DNA of 64,000 nucleotides from Cladocopium goreaui. Taxonomy: Eukaryota; Sar; Dinophyceae; Suessiales; Symbiodiniaceae. Of this stretch, positions 1 to 8,800 are shown in pieces. The notes beneath the pieces are model-generated. The model made no database searches. It was not told where the DNA came from and saw nothing but the letters and a program-made list of their open reading frames with translations. The first letter of the stretch is position 1. Each line of letters starts with the position of its first letter. The translations under genes and the position numbers were made by a program. The stretch is taken from assembly GCA_947184155.2 (NCBI GenBank), contig CAMXCT020003429.1:1-64000 (forward strand). Direction: 5' to 3'.

Positions 1-56
1 GTGTGTGTGTATATGTATATGTATATGTATATACCCATGCATTGAGTTTGGCAGGC
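1..56. repeat. GT and TATG microsatellite
   Basis: Runs of GT followed by repeats of TATATG. The tract lies just outside the first recognisable structure of the DIRS-like element and is of the same AT-rich alternating type as the tract at 9672-9754 beyond the other end of the element. Confidence 0.8.
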
Positions 57-87
57 TTGGGTGTGCATGTATCATCTTTAAGTGTTT

Positions 88-142
88 CAATGAATGCTAC
101 CATTTTGGCTCAAGTAAACTTGAACCAAAATAGCATTCATTG
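88..142. repeat. long palindrome containing a spliced-leader-like sequence
   Basis: Positions 88-115 pair with 118-142: 24 of 25 right-arm bases match, the left arm has a three-base insertion, and the loop is two A. The left arm contains CCATTTTGGCTCAAG at 100-114, identical to the last 15 bases of the 22-nt dinoflagellate spliced leader; the first seven leader bases are mostly not conserved. Relict leaders in dinoflagellate DNA are known to come from reverse-transcribed trans-spliced mRNAs. That this marks the 5' end of an element transcript is inference. Confidence 0.7.
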
Positions 143-208
143 CTGTTTTCTTTCTTGGTCTTGGTAAGGGGTGACCTTTCCAGACCTTGATTGGGTGGTT
201 CAAATTAT

Positions 209-229
209 ATACAAGGGGCGACCTTGTAT
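209..229 (+). promoter_or_regulatory. GGCGA hairpin at the ORF1 start codon
   Basis: A perfect 8-bp stem (209-216 with 222-229) and loop GGCGA. The last two stem bases are the A and T of the first in-frame ATG of ORF1 (228-230), so folding in RNA would cover the start codon. A translational role is inference. Confidence 0.55.
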
Positions 230-1064
230 GCAGCGCAAACTCCCAGGAATCGATATCCCGCCAGCCACTGAGGCGAAGATCCTTCATGCTGCTGCTTTCC
301 TGGAGTTCAAGAGCCACGTGGAAAGGCTGGCGCGGGAGGGCTCTGATGCTGCAGCATACACATGCTGGATGCATGGTATCGAAGTGTTGCATTCCCCCTA
401 CGTCATCACGACTGGGACAGATTCAGAACTTTTCCCCCCTCTGCCGAAGCTACCCTGTTGCCTTGATGACTGCCAGCGTTGCGCAGCTCATGTGGGGGGG
501 TTCAAGTTCCCGTGGCTCGGCTTGTGGAACAGCCGTGGCGTTGTGTTGCCCGACGATGTGGCGCCTGCGGATGCTTGGGCGTACTACTACCAGCATCAGG
601 ACCCAATGGACCTGCTGCTGGTCGCCGCCTACTCGAAGCTCAAAGTGGCCGCTGACATCGTGCCCCAGGATCTCTACGGGTTGCAGCTCAGGTGCTCAGC
701 GGGCGACGCTGGGCAACTGGGCTTGGGGGAGCTGTTCGACCAATGGAGGAGCTGGCTCAGATGCACAGGCCCTCACGAGCTCCTGCCGGTCTTCCTCGAG
801 CCGCGGCATTTCCCCAGAGCACCTAGGGGGCGACCCTGGGTGGCCTGGGGGAGAGACGGCACCAGGGCACATCGAGCGCTATGTGGATGGCTGGAATGCC
901 AGGACACAGGCATGCTTCAGCTGGGCACCGCCTGCACAGAGTGCGGAGACCCCACCAGGCGCGTGTGCTGGGCATGCTGCGTTGGGATGTGTAGCGACTG
1001 CTTCACCTGGCGTGAGCCATGCAGCACTTGTGGAGGACGTAAGAAGATGTTTGCTGCAGGTTGA
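228..1064 (+). CDS. DIRS-like element ORF1, Cys-rich protein of unknown function
   Basis: A 278-residue ORF from ATG 228; the frame is also open upstream to GTG 171, but no ATG lies there. The N-terminal part is soluble and featureless to me. A central Cys cluster (CCLDDCQRC) and a C-terminal run of closely spaced CxxC pairs (CTEC, CWAC, CSDC, CSTC) look like a zinc-binding or RING-like domain. Four GGYGA hairpins lie in or at the edge of the frame and are read in frame as short Gly-rich patches such as KGRP and RGRPW. It stops at 1064, four bases before the ATG of the recombinase ORF, so coupled termination-reinitiation is possible. The overlapping +1 frame is open over the same stretch but gives Ser/Arg-rich, less protein-like sequence. 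No family recognised. Confidence 0.65.
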   Translation: MQRKLPGIDIPPATEAKILHAAAFLEFKSHVERLAREGSDAAAYTCWMHGIEVLHSPYVITTGTDSELFPPLPKLPCCLDDCQRCAAHVGGFKFPWLGLWNSRGVVLPDDVAPADAWAYYYQHQDPMDLLLVAAYSKLKVAADIVPQDLYGLQLRCSAGDAGQLGLGELFDQWRSWLRCTGPHELLPVFLEPRHFPRAPRGRPWVAWGRDGTRAHRALCGWLECQDTGMLQLGTACTECGDPTRRVCWACCVGMCSDCFTWREPCSTCGGRKKMFAAG

Positions 1065-1068
1065 TTTT

Positions 1069-3540
1069 ATGACAGAGGAGGCACCTCTGAAGTCACCGCA
1101 GCATCTTATTGCTCTCCGCACCTTAGCAATCTTGTTAGGGTGCAGCGCCATGGCATCAGGCGGCAAAGGCTACTATGCAGCGCAAGCGGCAGCCTCGTCC
1201 TCGTCAGGGGGTGACCCTGAACCGGGATGGAGAGCAGCCGACTCCTTGATGGTGATAGCTGCACAGCGGGCGCGTCAATGGAGGGAGAATGAAGGCCTCC
1301 TGGACGACAACGACTTCGCCTATGCCTACACCGACTACGATCAAGTCGTTGGATTAGCTGGCCATCACGTAGCGGATGACTGGCTGCAGACAAGAGCAAG
1401 GGTGGAAGAGCACCTCCTTGCTGCTGGGGCCAAAGTCGTGGAGGACAACCCCAAGGGTTCCGTCACTCTGCGCCCTGTGCGCAAGACAATCTACAAGAAA
1501 AAGCCCAAGGCCGTCAACGTCACCAAGAACCTGGATGAGGCCGTCCAAAAGCGGGTGAACGGCTTGGTGTCGATGTTTGTCGGAATGGGCGCATACAAAC
1601 CAGCTGGCATCTTGACAGACACCCTCAAGGCCGAATGGAAACAAACGTGCAAGAGGATCGCCGAGAAGAAGGTGAAGGACGCGGAGAAGGCGACCATCGA
1701 CCGAGTGGTCAACACCTGGTTGGAGCTGAGGGCCTTCTTGGAGAGTAGGGGGCGACCCGCTCCTCCTGGAATGGTCGACCTGGATCAGTTCCTCAACCAC
1801 ACCCAGGCGCCAGCACGAGCACTCCAAGCCTTGAAATGGATGAACAAGAATGCCGACCAAGACATGGAGCTGGGAAACTTGCAAGTGCCTACAACACCCA
1901 GGGCGACTGGGCAGCGTGGGCAAGCACCGGTGGTGGAGCCGCCATTAGTGCAGGCCTTGGAGGACCGCATCACGGAGTTGCACGCGGTCGGCGATGAGAG
2001 GTGGTCAGTTCTTCTGGCTCCTTGGATCATGTCGTTTGGCTGTTTGAGGTATGCGCACATTGCGCGGTCAGAACCTCGGCGCCTCACCGCTGCATTCCTC
2101 CATTGCAGGTGCCCTAAAGGAAAACAAAAGCATGCCCGCGAAGGTTTCGACTTTGCGGTGCCGGCCACATTCGCCAACGGCTTCTTTTGGGCCAAGGAAG
2201 TGCTGGAGGCATACAGGACGCTGGCACCAGCAAGGCAGAGACTTGCAGGCCTTTGTTTTTCGGACGAAGGGCGCCCATGGACGATCCTAGAAGTGCAAGA
2301 GACGATGCAACAGGAAATGTCCGTGTTCCTCGACAATCCAGAAGATCTGACCACCTACAGCTGGAGGAGGCTTGCACCCACGGTGGCCCAGTTGTTAGGA
2401 TGCAGGCCTGAAGAAATGGCAGCCCTGGGCGACTGGCAAAACAAGAGTGAGCAACCAGAGGTGGGGGCGATGGCATTTCACTATTCTTCGGCAAAATACG
2501 CCGCGTCGGTCAAGGTGAAATCCCTGATCTGGGGCGCTACGGCCAAGCTCGCTAGCAACCTGCTGTGGGAGGCGATCCCGCAGGCAGAGCTAGATGCAGC
2601 CCGAGCTCATGGCCTTACTGAAGCTGACAGGTTGCTGCGACAAGACCGCCAACCTATTTGGGCCTCTGCACATAGCTTCCAGGACGTGAAGAAGAGGCTC
2701 AAGTTGTCACAGCAGTTTGTTGAAGCGGCACAGCAAGCCCGGCAAGAGGCCGAAGCCGCACCGGCACCTCAGATGCCTGATCAACTCAATGGCAAGGTGC
2801 TGACGGCCACTTTGAAGAATGGCAAGGCCATTTGCCCGGAGTTCCAGAAGGACGAGTGCCCGAATCCGGCAGACTCCTGCCCCTTCGGAGTGCACTTGTG
2901 TGCCATTCTACAAAAGTCAGGACGGGCATGTGGTGGCAAGCACGGTGCAGGCGTCTGCAACATCAAGCGGGCGGTGTTGGCCGCAACAGCAGTGCCAGCG
3001 GCACCCAAGCCATCGGCCACCTTGGTGCCGGCAGCCGTGGGGGAGAAGGCCACTTTTGGCCGGAAGAGGACCGCGGCGAGCGGTGCCACTGACGACGAGA
3101 TGGCCGAGGTGATGCGCGCAGCTGTCAAGAAAGCCCGAGGTCAGGCTGCACCCAAGACTCCGCCCAAGGCGCCAGCCATTGCAGCCCCCAAGACACCTCC
3201 GAAGGCTGCAGCCACTACACCTAAGCCACCGGCCACAGCTGCGAAGGCCAGGGCTACAACCACAACGCCGAAGCGCTTGGCCGCTCCTGGGAAGCCACAG
3301 ATCAAGGCCATGCCAAAGAAAGGCCATGGCAAGGCAGCAGGAGACACCTTGGACCTCCACTTGGAGCGGTTGGGTGTGGGCTCAGGGACAGCCCAGGCCC
3401 CGACTTGCATCTGGACATCCCGGAAGGGTGGTGGCATCTACCTGGCAGGACTTCCAATGAGGCAGACGGTGGACAAGTTCCCCAAGACAGCGTTGCAGAT
3501 CTGCTGCTTCCCGAATGGTCCTGAGAGCCGGGGGGGGTGA
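1069..3540 (+). CDS. tyrosine recombinase with CCCH-type tail and start of a phosphatase-like domain
   Basis: An 823-residue ORF from ATG 1069 (a second ATG is at 1150). Residues about 290-480 look like a tyrosine recombinase catalytic domain: first Arg about R327 (CLRYAHIARS), a basic KGKQK patch, box II as Y430-S-W-R433-R with Tyr in the usual His position, then GDWQNK and the C-terminal tyrosine region FHYSSAKY (Y472 or Y477). Such enzymes insert DIRS, Ngaro and Crypton elements through a circular intermediate. Near residue 590 follows a Cys/His module (C-x7-C-x6-C-x4-H then C-x9-C-x3-H-x4-C), then a Lys/Pro/Ala-rich linker. The last 50 residues include GIYLAGLP and ALQICCF, which read as the first strands of a dual-specificity phosphatase whose active site is in the -1 frame (next entry). 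The stop TGA 3538-3540 is the loop of a GGTGA hairpin. Confidence 0.8.
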   Translation: MTEEAPLKSPQHLIALRTLAILLGCSAMASGGKGYYAAQAAASSSSGGDPEPGWRAADSLMVIAAQRARQWRENEGLLDDNDFAYAYTDYDQVVGLAGHHVADDWLQTRARVEEHLLAAGAKVVEDNPKGSVTLRPVRKTIYKKKPKAVNVTKNLDEAVQKRVNGLVSMFVGMGAYKPAGILTDTLKAEWKQTCKRIAEKKVKDAEKATIDRVVNTWLELRAFLESRGRPAPPGMVDLDQFLNHTQAPARALQALKWMNKNADQDMELGNLQVPTTPRATGQRGQAPVVEPPLVQALEDRITELHAVGDERWSVLLAPWIMSFGCLRYAHIARSEPRRLTAAFLHCRCPKGKQKHAREGFDFAVPATFANGFFWAKEVLEAYRTLAPARQRLAGLCFSDEGRPWTILEVQETMQQEMSVFLDNPEDLTTYSWRRLAPTVAQLLGCRPEEMAALGDWQNKSEQPEVGAMAFHYSSAKYAASVKVKSLIWGATAKLASNLLWEAIPQAELDAARAHGLTEADRLLRQDRQPIWASAHSFQDVKKRLKLSQQFVEAAQQARQEAEAAPAPQMPDQLNGKVLTATLKNGKAICPEFQKDECPNPADSCPFGVHLCAILQKSGRACGGKHGAGVCNIKRAVLAATAVPAAPKPSATLVPAAVGEKATFGRKRTAASGATDDEMAEVMRAAVKKARGQAAPKTPPKAPAIAAPKTPPKAAATTPKPPATAAKARATTTTPKRLAAPGKPQIKAMPKKGHGKAAGDTLDLHLERLGVGSGTAQAPTCIWTSRKGGGIYLAGLPMRQTVDKFPKTALQICCFPNGPESRGG

Positions 3541-3557
3541 CCCTCCCGGGAGCTCAG
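3521..3557 (+). promoter_or_regulatory. candidate -1 frameshift site: G8 run plus GGTGA hairpin
   Basis: The YR frame reads cgg ggg ggg tga across a run of eight G (3530-3537). G GGG GGG fits the X XXY YYZ slippery pattern. The same bases form an imperfect hairpin (3521-3535 with 3541-3557, CTGAG pairing with CTCAG at the base) with loop GGTGA. Slipping back one base avoids the TGA and enters the frame with the phosphatase HC-x5-R loop. A one-base homopolymer error would give the same picture. Confidence 0.5.
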
Positions 3558-4079
3558 TTGATGACCTTCGCGGCGGCATACAGCCAGGAACGCAACGAAC
3601 AGTGGACAGACGTGTGGCCGGCCGTCAAGAACACTGTTTGGCACGGCGACAACGTCGTGGTGCACTGCATCAAGGGGCGACACCGGGGTGCTTTCTTAGG
3701 CATCCTCTGCCGCGCATTGCTGGCCAGTGAGTCCATTGAGGATGCCAACCACTACGTAGAGAGCCGCAGGGATACAGAGCTGAACAAGGTCATTCGCGAC
3801 CAAGGCATGCGGAAGTGGCTGCACAAGACCTTCCAGGACACCGCGGTGGGAACACAGCACCCCGAGCCGCAGGGATATGCAGCTACGGAGAGGTCCAGCA
3901 CCCATGTCACGGTCGAGGACGGCATCACCTTGTGCCAGCACAAGCAGGCCGATGGGAAGGCGAAGCGCCTGGTGAACCCATACATGTCCACGGACGTCTT
4001 TGAAGCTCTGGCATGGGAGCGCCCCTGGTGTGACCAGTGCCTCCGTCGAGCGCCAGCGTCATGGTGGCCGCCTGCCTAA
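3537..4079 (+). CDS. dual-specificity-phosphatase-like domain, -1 frame extension of the recombinase
   Basis: About 180 codons in the frame one base back from the YR ORF, ending at TAA 4077-4079. It has VVVHCIKGRHRGAFLG: catalytic-type Cys codon 3666-3668 and Arg codon 3684-3686, i.e. HC-x5-R, the P-loop of Cys-based protein/lipid phosphatases, preceded by a hydrophobic strand and followed by a helix. The earlier strands of that fold (GIYLAGLP, ALQICCF) are encoded just upstream in the YR frame, so the domain makes sense only if both frames are joined. There is no good ATG before the motif; the frame begins with GTG inside the G run. No general-acid Asp loop is obvious, so activity is uncertain. 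A phosphatase domain in a YR retrotransposon is not something I know of. Confidence 0.6.
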   Translation: MTLPGAQLMTFAAAYSQERNEQWTDVWPAVKNTVWHGDNVVVHCIKGRHRGAFLGILCRALLASESIEDANHYVESRRDTELNKVIRDQGMRKWLHKTFQDTAVGTQHPEPQGYAATERSSTHVTVEDGITLCQHKQADGKAKRLVNPYMSTDVFEALAWERPWCDQCLRRAPASWWPPA

Positions 4080-4600
4080 GATGCCCAAGCCGAATCTTTG
4101 GCCTTTGCGCTGATCAGCAGCACTGGCCCGTTCCGGCCATGGAGAGCCGAATTCATCAGCTCGGGGCTTGGATAAGAGCTTCAATCCAGCCTGCATGACC
4201 GCCCCCAGCAGTAACATCATGCGCGAGAGGAAAATAGTAGAGCCAGGTGACTTTCAGTGGGGTGCCCACTGAGCAAGTGCCGTGCCCTCATGTCCTTTCG
4301 TTGTGTTTTTCAAGTTTTTCTTTTCATGACAACGCACAAGACCATCTGGGAGGGGGACCTCAGATAGTCTAGTGTACCATAGCTCTGTGGCGGCATGAAG
4401 GTGATGTCATGTGAGGTCGCAACATAGCTGTGCGTTGTACACATGTCCAGATTTCACATCAGTGTATGTCAGGGTCCATTTATTTCATGCCACGCCAGGC
4501 TGTTCCAGCACAACGCACGGGGGAGACCCGAGGCGCAGTTTTCAGTCAAAGGGAGGGGATCCCTGGGCCTTAGCTAGAGGGGTGTCCTCGAGAATAGGCC
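4080..4600 (+). other. 521-base inter-ORF spacer of the DIRS-like element
   Basis: No ORF of note. It contains several short hairpins related to the GGYGA set: 4254-4272 (TCAGTGG/CCACTGA, loop GGTGC), a bulged one at 4344-4365, 4518-4530 (loop GGAGA) and 4577-4589 (loop GGTGT) just before the ATG at 4601. It may be a leader or internal promoter for the downstream ORFs, but no promoter motif is clear. Confidence 0.5.
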
Positions 4601-5800
4601 ATGGAGACTGATAAAGTCCCACTGGAAAAGGGTTCCCCAGAGGAAATCCTAAGGAAGTTGGGTGACAACTTCTCGTTGGATGATGGGGTAATTACAGCCC
4701 TGCTCCGGTTGGGCGTCGAAAGTTTGCAAGAGTTTCGTTTCCTCTGGGCATCAGAGCAAGCCATTGAGCCCTGGGTTGCTAAGCTGGGCCTGGGGGATAA
4801 GGCACTGCTGATGACGGCTCGAGTCCGCAGAGCATGGGCCGCAGTGGGACTCTACTATCGTCAGGTGGAGCAGGATCGATCCAAGATTGCACGGTCGGAC
4901 TTGGACACCATGCTTGGGGAGACCGAGCTGCGCGACACCAAGCAGCAGTTTTGGAGACGCTACAAGATGCGCTTCCCCCCAGAGATCCATCCAGCAGATA
5001 CCACCATCTCCAGAGTCGCCAGAGAGATGCAGAAGCGCATGCTTTGCGTGTACAACATATGGAGAGTGAAAACCCTTCAATTCCAGCTCACTACATCGCA
5101 GAAGAAGCGCAAACTCAGCGAAGGACTGTTCTTGGAAGATGGCGACGATGAGGAGGTGGTTACCCATGATGTCGACAACTACCTGGACAGGTTGTTCACC
5201 CTGATGTTGGCTTATGCCATGGCAGGGTGCTCTGGGGTGACCGGAGCACCAGATGCCGCGCAAGAGCTCAACTTAGGAGCCGATACAGTCAAGTTTGTCA
5301 ACGTCCCCATGGACATCGTCTACAAGTACTACTTCAGAGCCAAGCGCAGTGTGGCAGGTTTGCCTACATCACGGCGCATGCAATGGCTCCAGGCCAAAGA
5401 CGTGGAGGAACGCAGTGAGTGGGTGTCCAAATTTCGTGAGTCTACGATGAGCTTGGGACAGGTGATCAGCGAGATCTACACGTCCAGGGACGCACATTGG
5501 TCTGCACCAGGGCCCGCTACCCCGGACAGGAAGAGTGCAGCCCCCACCGCAGCCTCTACTGCAAGTCCATCTAAGGTGCCGCCAAGCATATCACCCTTGA
5601 AGTTGGGCAAGCCGATCAATGGCAAACCCGTGGCGACGGCAATGAAGGATGGTACCAAACTTTGCCCGCAATTTCAACGAGGCGGCTGTAAGGCCAAACC
5701 ATGTCCTCAGGGAGCCCATCGATGCGGAGCAGTTGTCAGGAAAGATCGGGTATGTGGAGCGTTCAACCACGGTGCAGCCAATTGCACTGGTAAGCGTTGA
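4601..5800 (+). CDS. gag-like protein with CCCH-type zinc module
   Basis: A 399-residue ORF from ATG 4601. The helical N-terminal two thirds (several amphipathic stretches, a KKRK patch near residue 168 followed by an acidic DGDDEE patch) would fit a capsid-like domain, but I recognise no family. A Ser/Pro/Ala-rich linker (about 305-340) leads to a C-terminal module: C-x7-C-x4-C-x4-H, then C-x9-C-x4-H-x4-C. The same two-part module, with the same lead-in NGK-x5-K-x-G/NGK, ends the recombinase region of the YR ORF. Position between YR and RT and the nucleic-acid-binding tail suggest Gag. It contains GGYGA hairpins at 4654-4672 and 5226-5250. Confidence 0.65.
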   Translation: METDKVPLEKGSPEEILRKLGDNFSLDDGVITALLRLGVESLQEFRFLWASEQAIEPWVAKLGLGDKALLMTARVRRAWAAVGLYYRQVEQDRSKIARSDLDTMLGETELRDTKQQFWRRYKMRFPPEIHPADTTISRVAREMQKRMLCVYNIWRVKTLQFQLTTSQKKRKLSEGLFLEDGDDEEVVTHDVDNYLDRLFTLMLAYAMAGCSGVTGAPDAAQELNLGADTVKFVNVPMDIVYKYYFRAKRSVAGLPTSRRMQWLQAKDVEERSEWVSKFRESTMSLGQVISEIYTSRDAHWSAPGPATPDRKSAAPTAASTASPSKVPPSISPLKLGKPINGKPVATAMKDGTKLCPQFQRGGCKAKPCPQGAHRCGAVVRKDRVCGAFNHGAANCTGKR

Positions 5801-5855
5801 CACGCCCCAGAAGAGGAGGCGGCTGCCTCTTTTGGGTCAGATGAGCTAGAGCCGC

Positions 5856-5872
5856 AAGAGGGGCGACCTCTT
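5856..5872 (+). promoter_or_regulatory. GGCGA hairpin abutting the RT ORF start codon
   Basis: Perfect 6-bp stem AAGAGG/CCTCTT with loop GGCGA; its last base, 5872, directly precedes ATG 5873. With the hairpin at the ORF1 ATG this is the second start codon touched by the family, which points to translation control or RNA binding. This is inference. Confidence 0.5.
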
Positions 5873-8800
5873 ATGGCAGATCTCATGGCAGGTCCCAACG
5901 CACCCCTCACCAAAGCATTCATCAGTTGCGGGTGGCAATGCATTACAGTGGATTGGTTGTTGGATGACAGCCATGACCTGTCAGATGAGCGCCGGCAACA
6001 CTCCCTGAGCAAACAGCTTGAAGAGGTGATCTTCATAGCGGCAGCTATCGACTGTTCGACAAAGAGCAGGGCCAGGGAGATCCCCAGGAAGTTTGAAGAC
6101 GGGCGGCCAGCCCCTGGTCCTCTTCGATCCGAGGTCTACCCTGATGGCCTGCCTCACCTCAACAGCCGGGATGCCCAAAGAGTCGACCTTGACAACAAAG
6201 CCTGCAACTATGTCTTGGGAGAAATTCAGAAGTTGCGGGATAGGGGGGGAGGCAGTGTGCGTGAAAACCCTGCCCGCTCCTTGCACTGGTGGACGTCCAC
6301 AGAGGTGACCATGTGGGAATCGGGACAATGGTTCGACACAGCCTACGCGGCATGTACGTTGGGTGGGGCGCGTTGCAAGCATCAAGTGCTACGACACAAT
6401 GTGGAGGAGATCCAACGCTGGCCCCCAGCCAATTGCCACCATGTGCACGACCCACAGGAATGGACCCCCTACACCTCCGACGGCCAGCGGTTCTACCCAT
6501 CCAAAGAAGAGGCAGAGTACACAGCAGTCCTTGCCTTTGCCATTGCAGTGTCGGCTAGTTGGTGGGCAGTCCGCACAGGTCTAGCCGTCCTGCATGTCCC
6601 ACGCATGCCCACGTTCATGTCAGTCGGACGCCGTGAACATTGGCTGGATATGGACCCGCGCGCAATGCGGGAGTGGGCAATGGCACCACTGGCGGTGACG
6701 CTGGGCCTCACAGAATCCTTGAGGGCTGAACGATCGGGGTTACCGGTCCGAAGGCTCGTCAAGGAGGTGATGATCGAGAACAACAAGCTACCACGCAAGA
6801 CCATCTACGTCGGCCGAGGCAGCTTTCATCATCGCCTATCGACGACCAAGTGGAAATCGCCATGGACACCGGGCCACAACTGCGAAGCCGGTGAATGGCC
6901 GGCCAGGTACATTGTCCATATTCGAACATCACCTTTGTGGGACGCCTTGCATGAGCTTAGCAATATGGAGCTGGCGTGCGACTGCCCCATGGAGCACCTG
7001 TGCGAAGCGGACATGCTCATTGGCCTCTTCTTCGATGCCACCGCCCCTGGGGGTGACCCAATGCAGCGGGGCACCGATGGCCGATGGAGTAGGACTGTGG
7101 CATTGTTGCAAGGGATCCAGGCTATTCCCAGGGGGGTAGCCCTACCCATGATGAGCCAAGAAGCACTGGTATTGGCATTCCAAAAGCTTTTCCCCGAGCA
7201 CTGGTTCAAGAACTACAAGTTTGCAATGATTGAAGACCTCATCAACAGCCCGCCCTTCTGCTCATATGCCACTTGGCTTGCAGAGCGAGGAGAAGCTTGG
7301 GACGGGCCCCTAGTCCCGCATCTGGCTGCCGGGTCAGTGAGGCAGCTTGCACGGATTGGGGACGGGTGCCAAGTGGGTGCGATGACACACCGTGCCGCTT
7401 TGCCCCCACTGCTGCCGTTCAACTTGGATCCTGAGGACCACTTCAACCAAGCAGTCCAACGAGCCCAGCACCCGTTGCCCTACGAAGACCTCCCAGTCGT
7501 CGACTTAGACCTGGAGTTCGTAGCAGATGCCTATGTGGCACATGGCCAGCAGTTGCGCACGTGGCGACAGCAGGCAGTCGGGGCCATGCGAGAGCTGAAG
7601 AGACGCTGGGAGGGGGTGACCCGCCACTTGCGATCCTTCCAAGAGCCGGCCATCCAGCAGGTAACACGGCACCGCGATGTGGGGCTCATCGCATTGCTGA
7701 TGCTGCTGACATCATGGGCAGACACCAGCTTTCCCTATGGTCTGATCCGTGGGCTGCCTGCAGTGGGCTACGCACCACCTTATGGGATCTTCCCCCAACA
7801 GCCAGCTGAGGTGATCAGCATGGCAGATGTGTTGGAGGGATGGCAGGAACACAATCAGCACATCTTGGGCCAGCTGAGAGCAGGCAAGGATGATGAGTTC
7901 CTCCTGCAGCAGTCATTGGAGGACGCAGCGAATGGTTTCTGCACCGAGCCCTTGCGACGGACAGATTTCCTGCGGGCCATTGGCAACAAGGCCCATCGAT
8001 TGATCCCGCGTTGCGTGATCACACAGAGCTCAGGCAAGCAGCGTGTGATCGACAATGGGGACACCGGAGGACAATCAGCCTTGTCATCTGATGCTAACAA
8101 GCTCACATTGTGCAGTCCATTGCGTCCTGCCCAGCACATTCGCCTTGCAATGCATCGTTGGACAGAGGATGAGATGGCCGATTTCTTCGCGAACGATGCC
8201 TGGGAAACAGGACAAGAAGATCTGCCTTCAGCATACAGGTATTGCCCTATGGCATTGCAGGAAAGTCTGGGCTGCGTGGTGGTGTGGTACCATCACGAAT
8301 GGCAAACCCCTGCATACCAAGTCTACGCTGGGCTACTCTTCGGACTGCCGCTGGCGGTTACATCATTCAACCGTTTTTCCAGACTATTGGAGGCACTAGC
8401 CAGGCGTTTTTGCCGAGTTTTGACATCCCTGTACTTTGATGATGCGACCATTACAGACTTGCAATCCTCAAAAGGGTCAGGCCAATGGGCCATGAATCAA
8501 TTGTGTTCTCTTATCGGCTCCCCCTTCGCAGAGGACAAGAAACAACCAATGCAGAGCACCGGAACCTTTTTGGGATTGACTCATGATCTCAGCTCCATCA
8601 ACCAAACAGGGCATGTACAGTTTTGGGCTCGAGAACGGCTCCATGACAAAGTACGTGACATGTTGGCAACAGCCAGGGTGACTGGCCATTTTAGCCGAGG
8701 GGCAGCATCGAAGCTGTACGGCTTGGCCAATTTCCTGGAACAGGGAATCTACGGTCGAGTGGGATATGGCGGCCTCATGGCCATCAAAGCCAGGCAAGAC

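Noticed and set aside
187-1068. N-terminal third of the long frame 187-3540
   Set aside because: Over this part the frame gives Ser/Arg/Cys-rich sequence, while the overlapping frame 228-1064 gives ordinary protein with CxxC pairs; the recombinase is taken from ATG 1069.
3674-3686. GGGGCGACA resembling the GGYGA hairpin core
   Set aside because: No pairing stem on either side; these bases encode the phosphatase-like HC-x5-R loop.
7128-7150. Further GGYGA hairpin at CCAGGGGGGTAGCCCTACC
   Set aside because: Pairing is four bases with a six-base loop that is not GGYGA.
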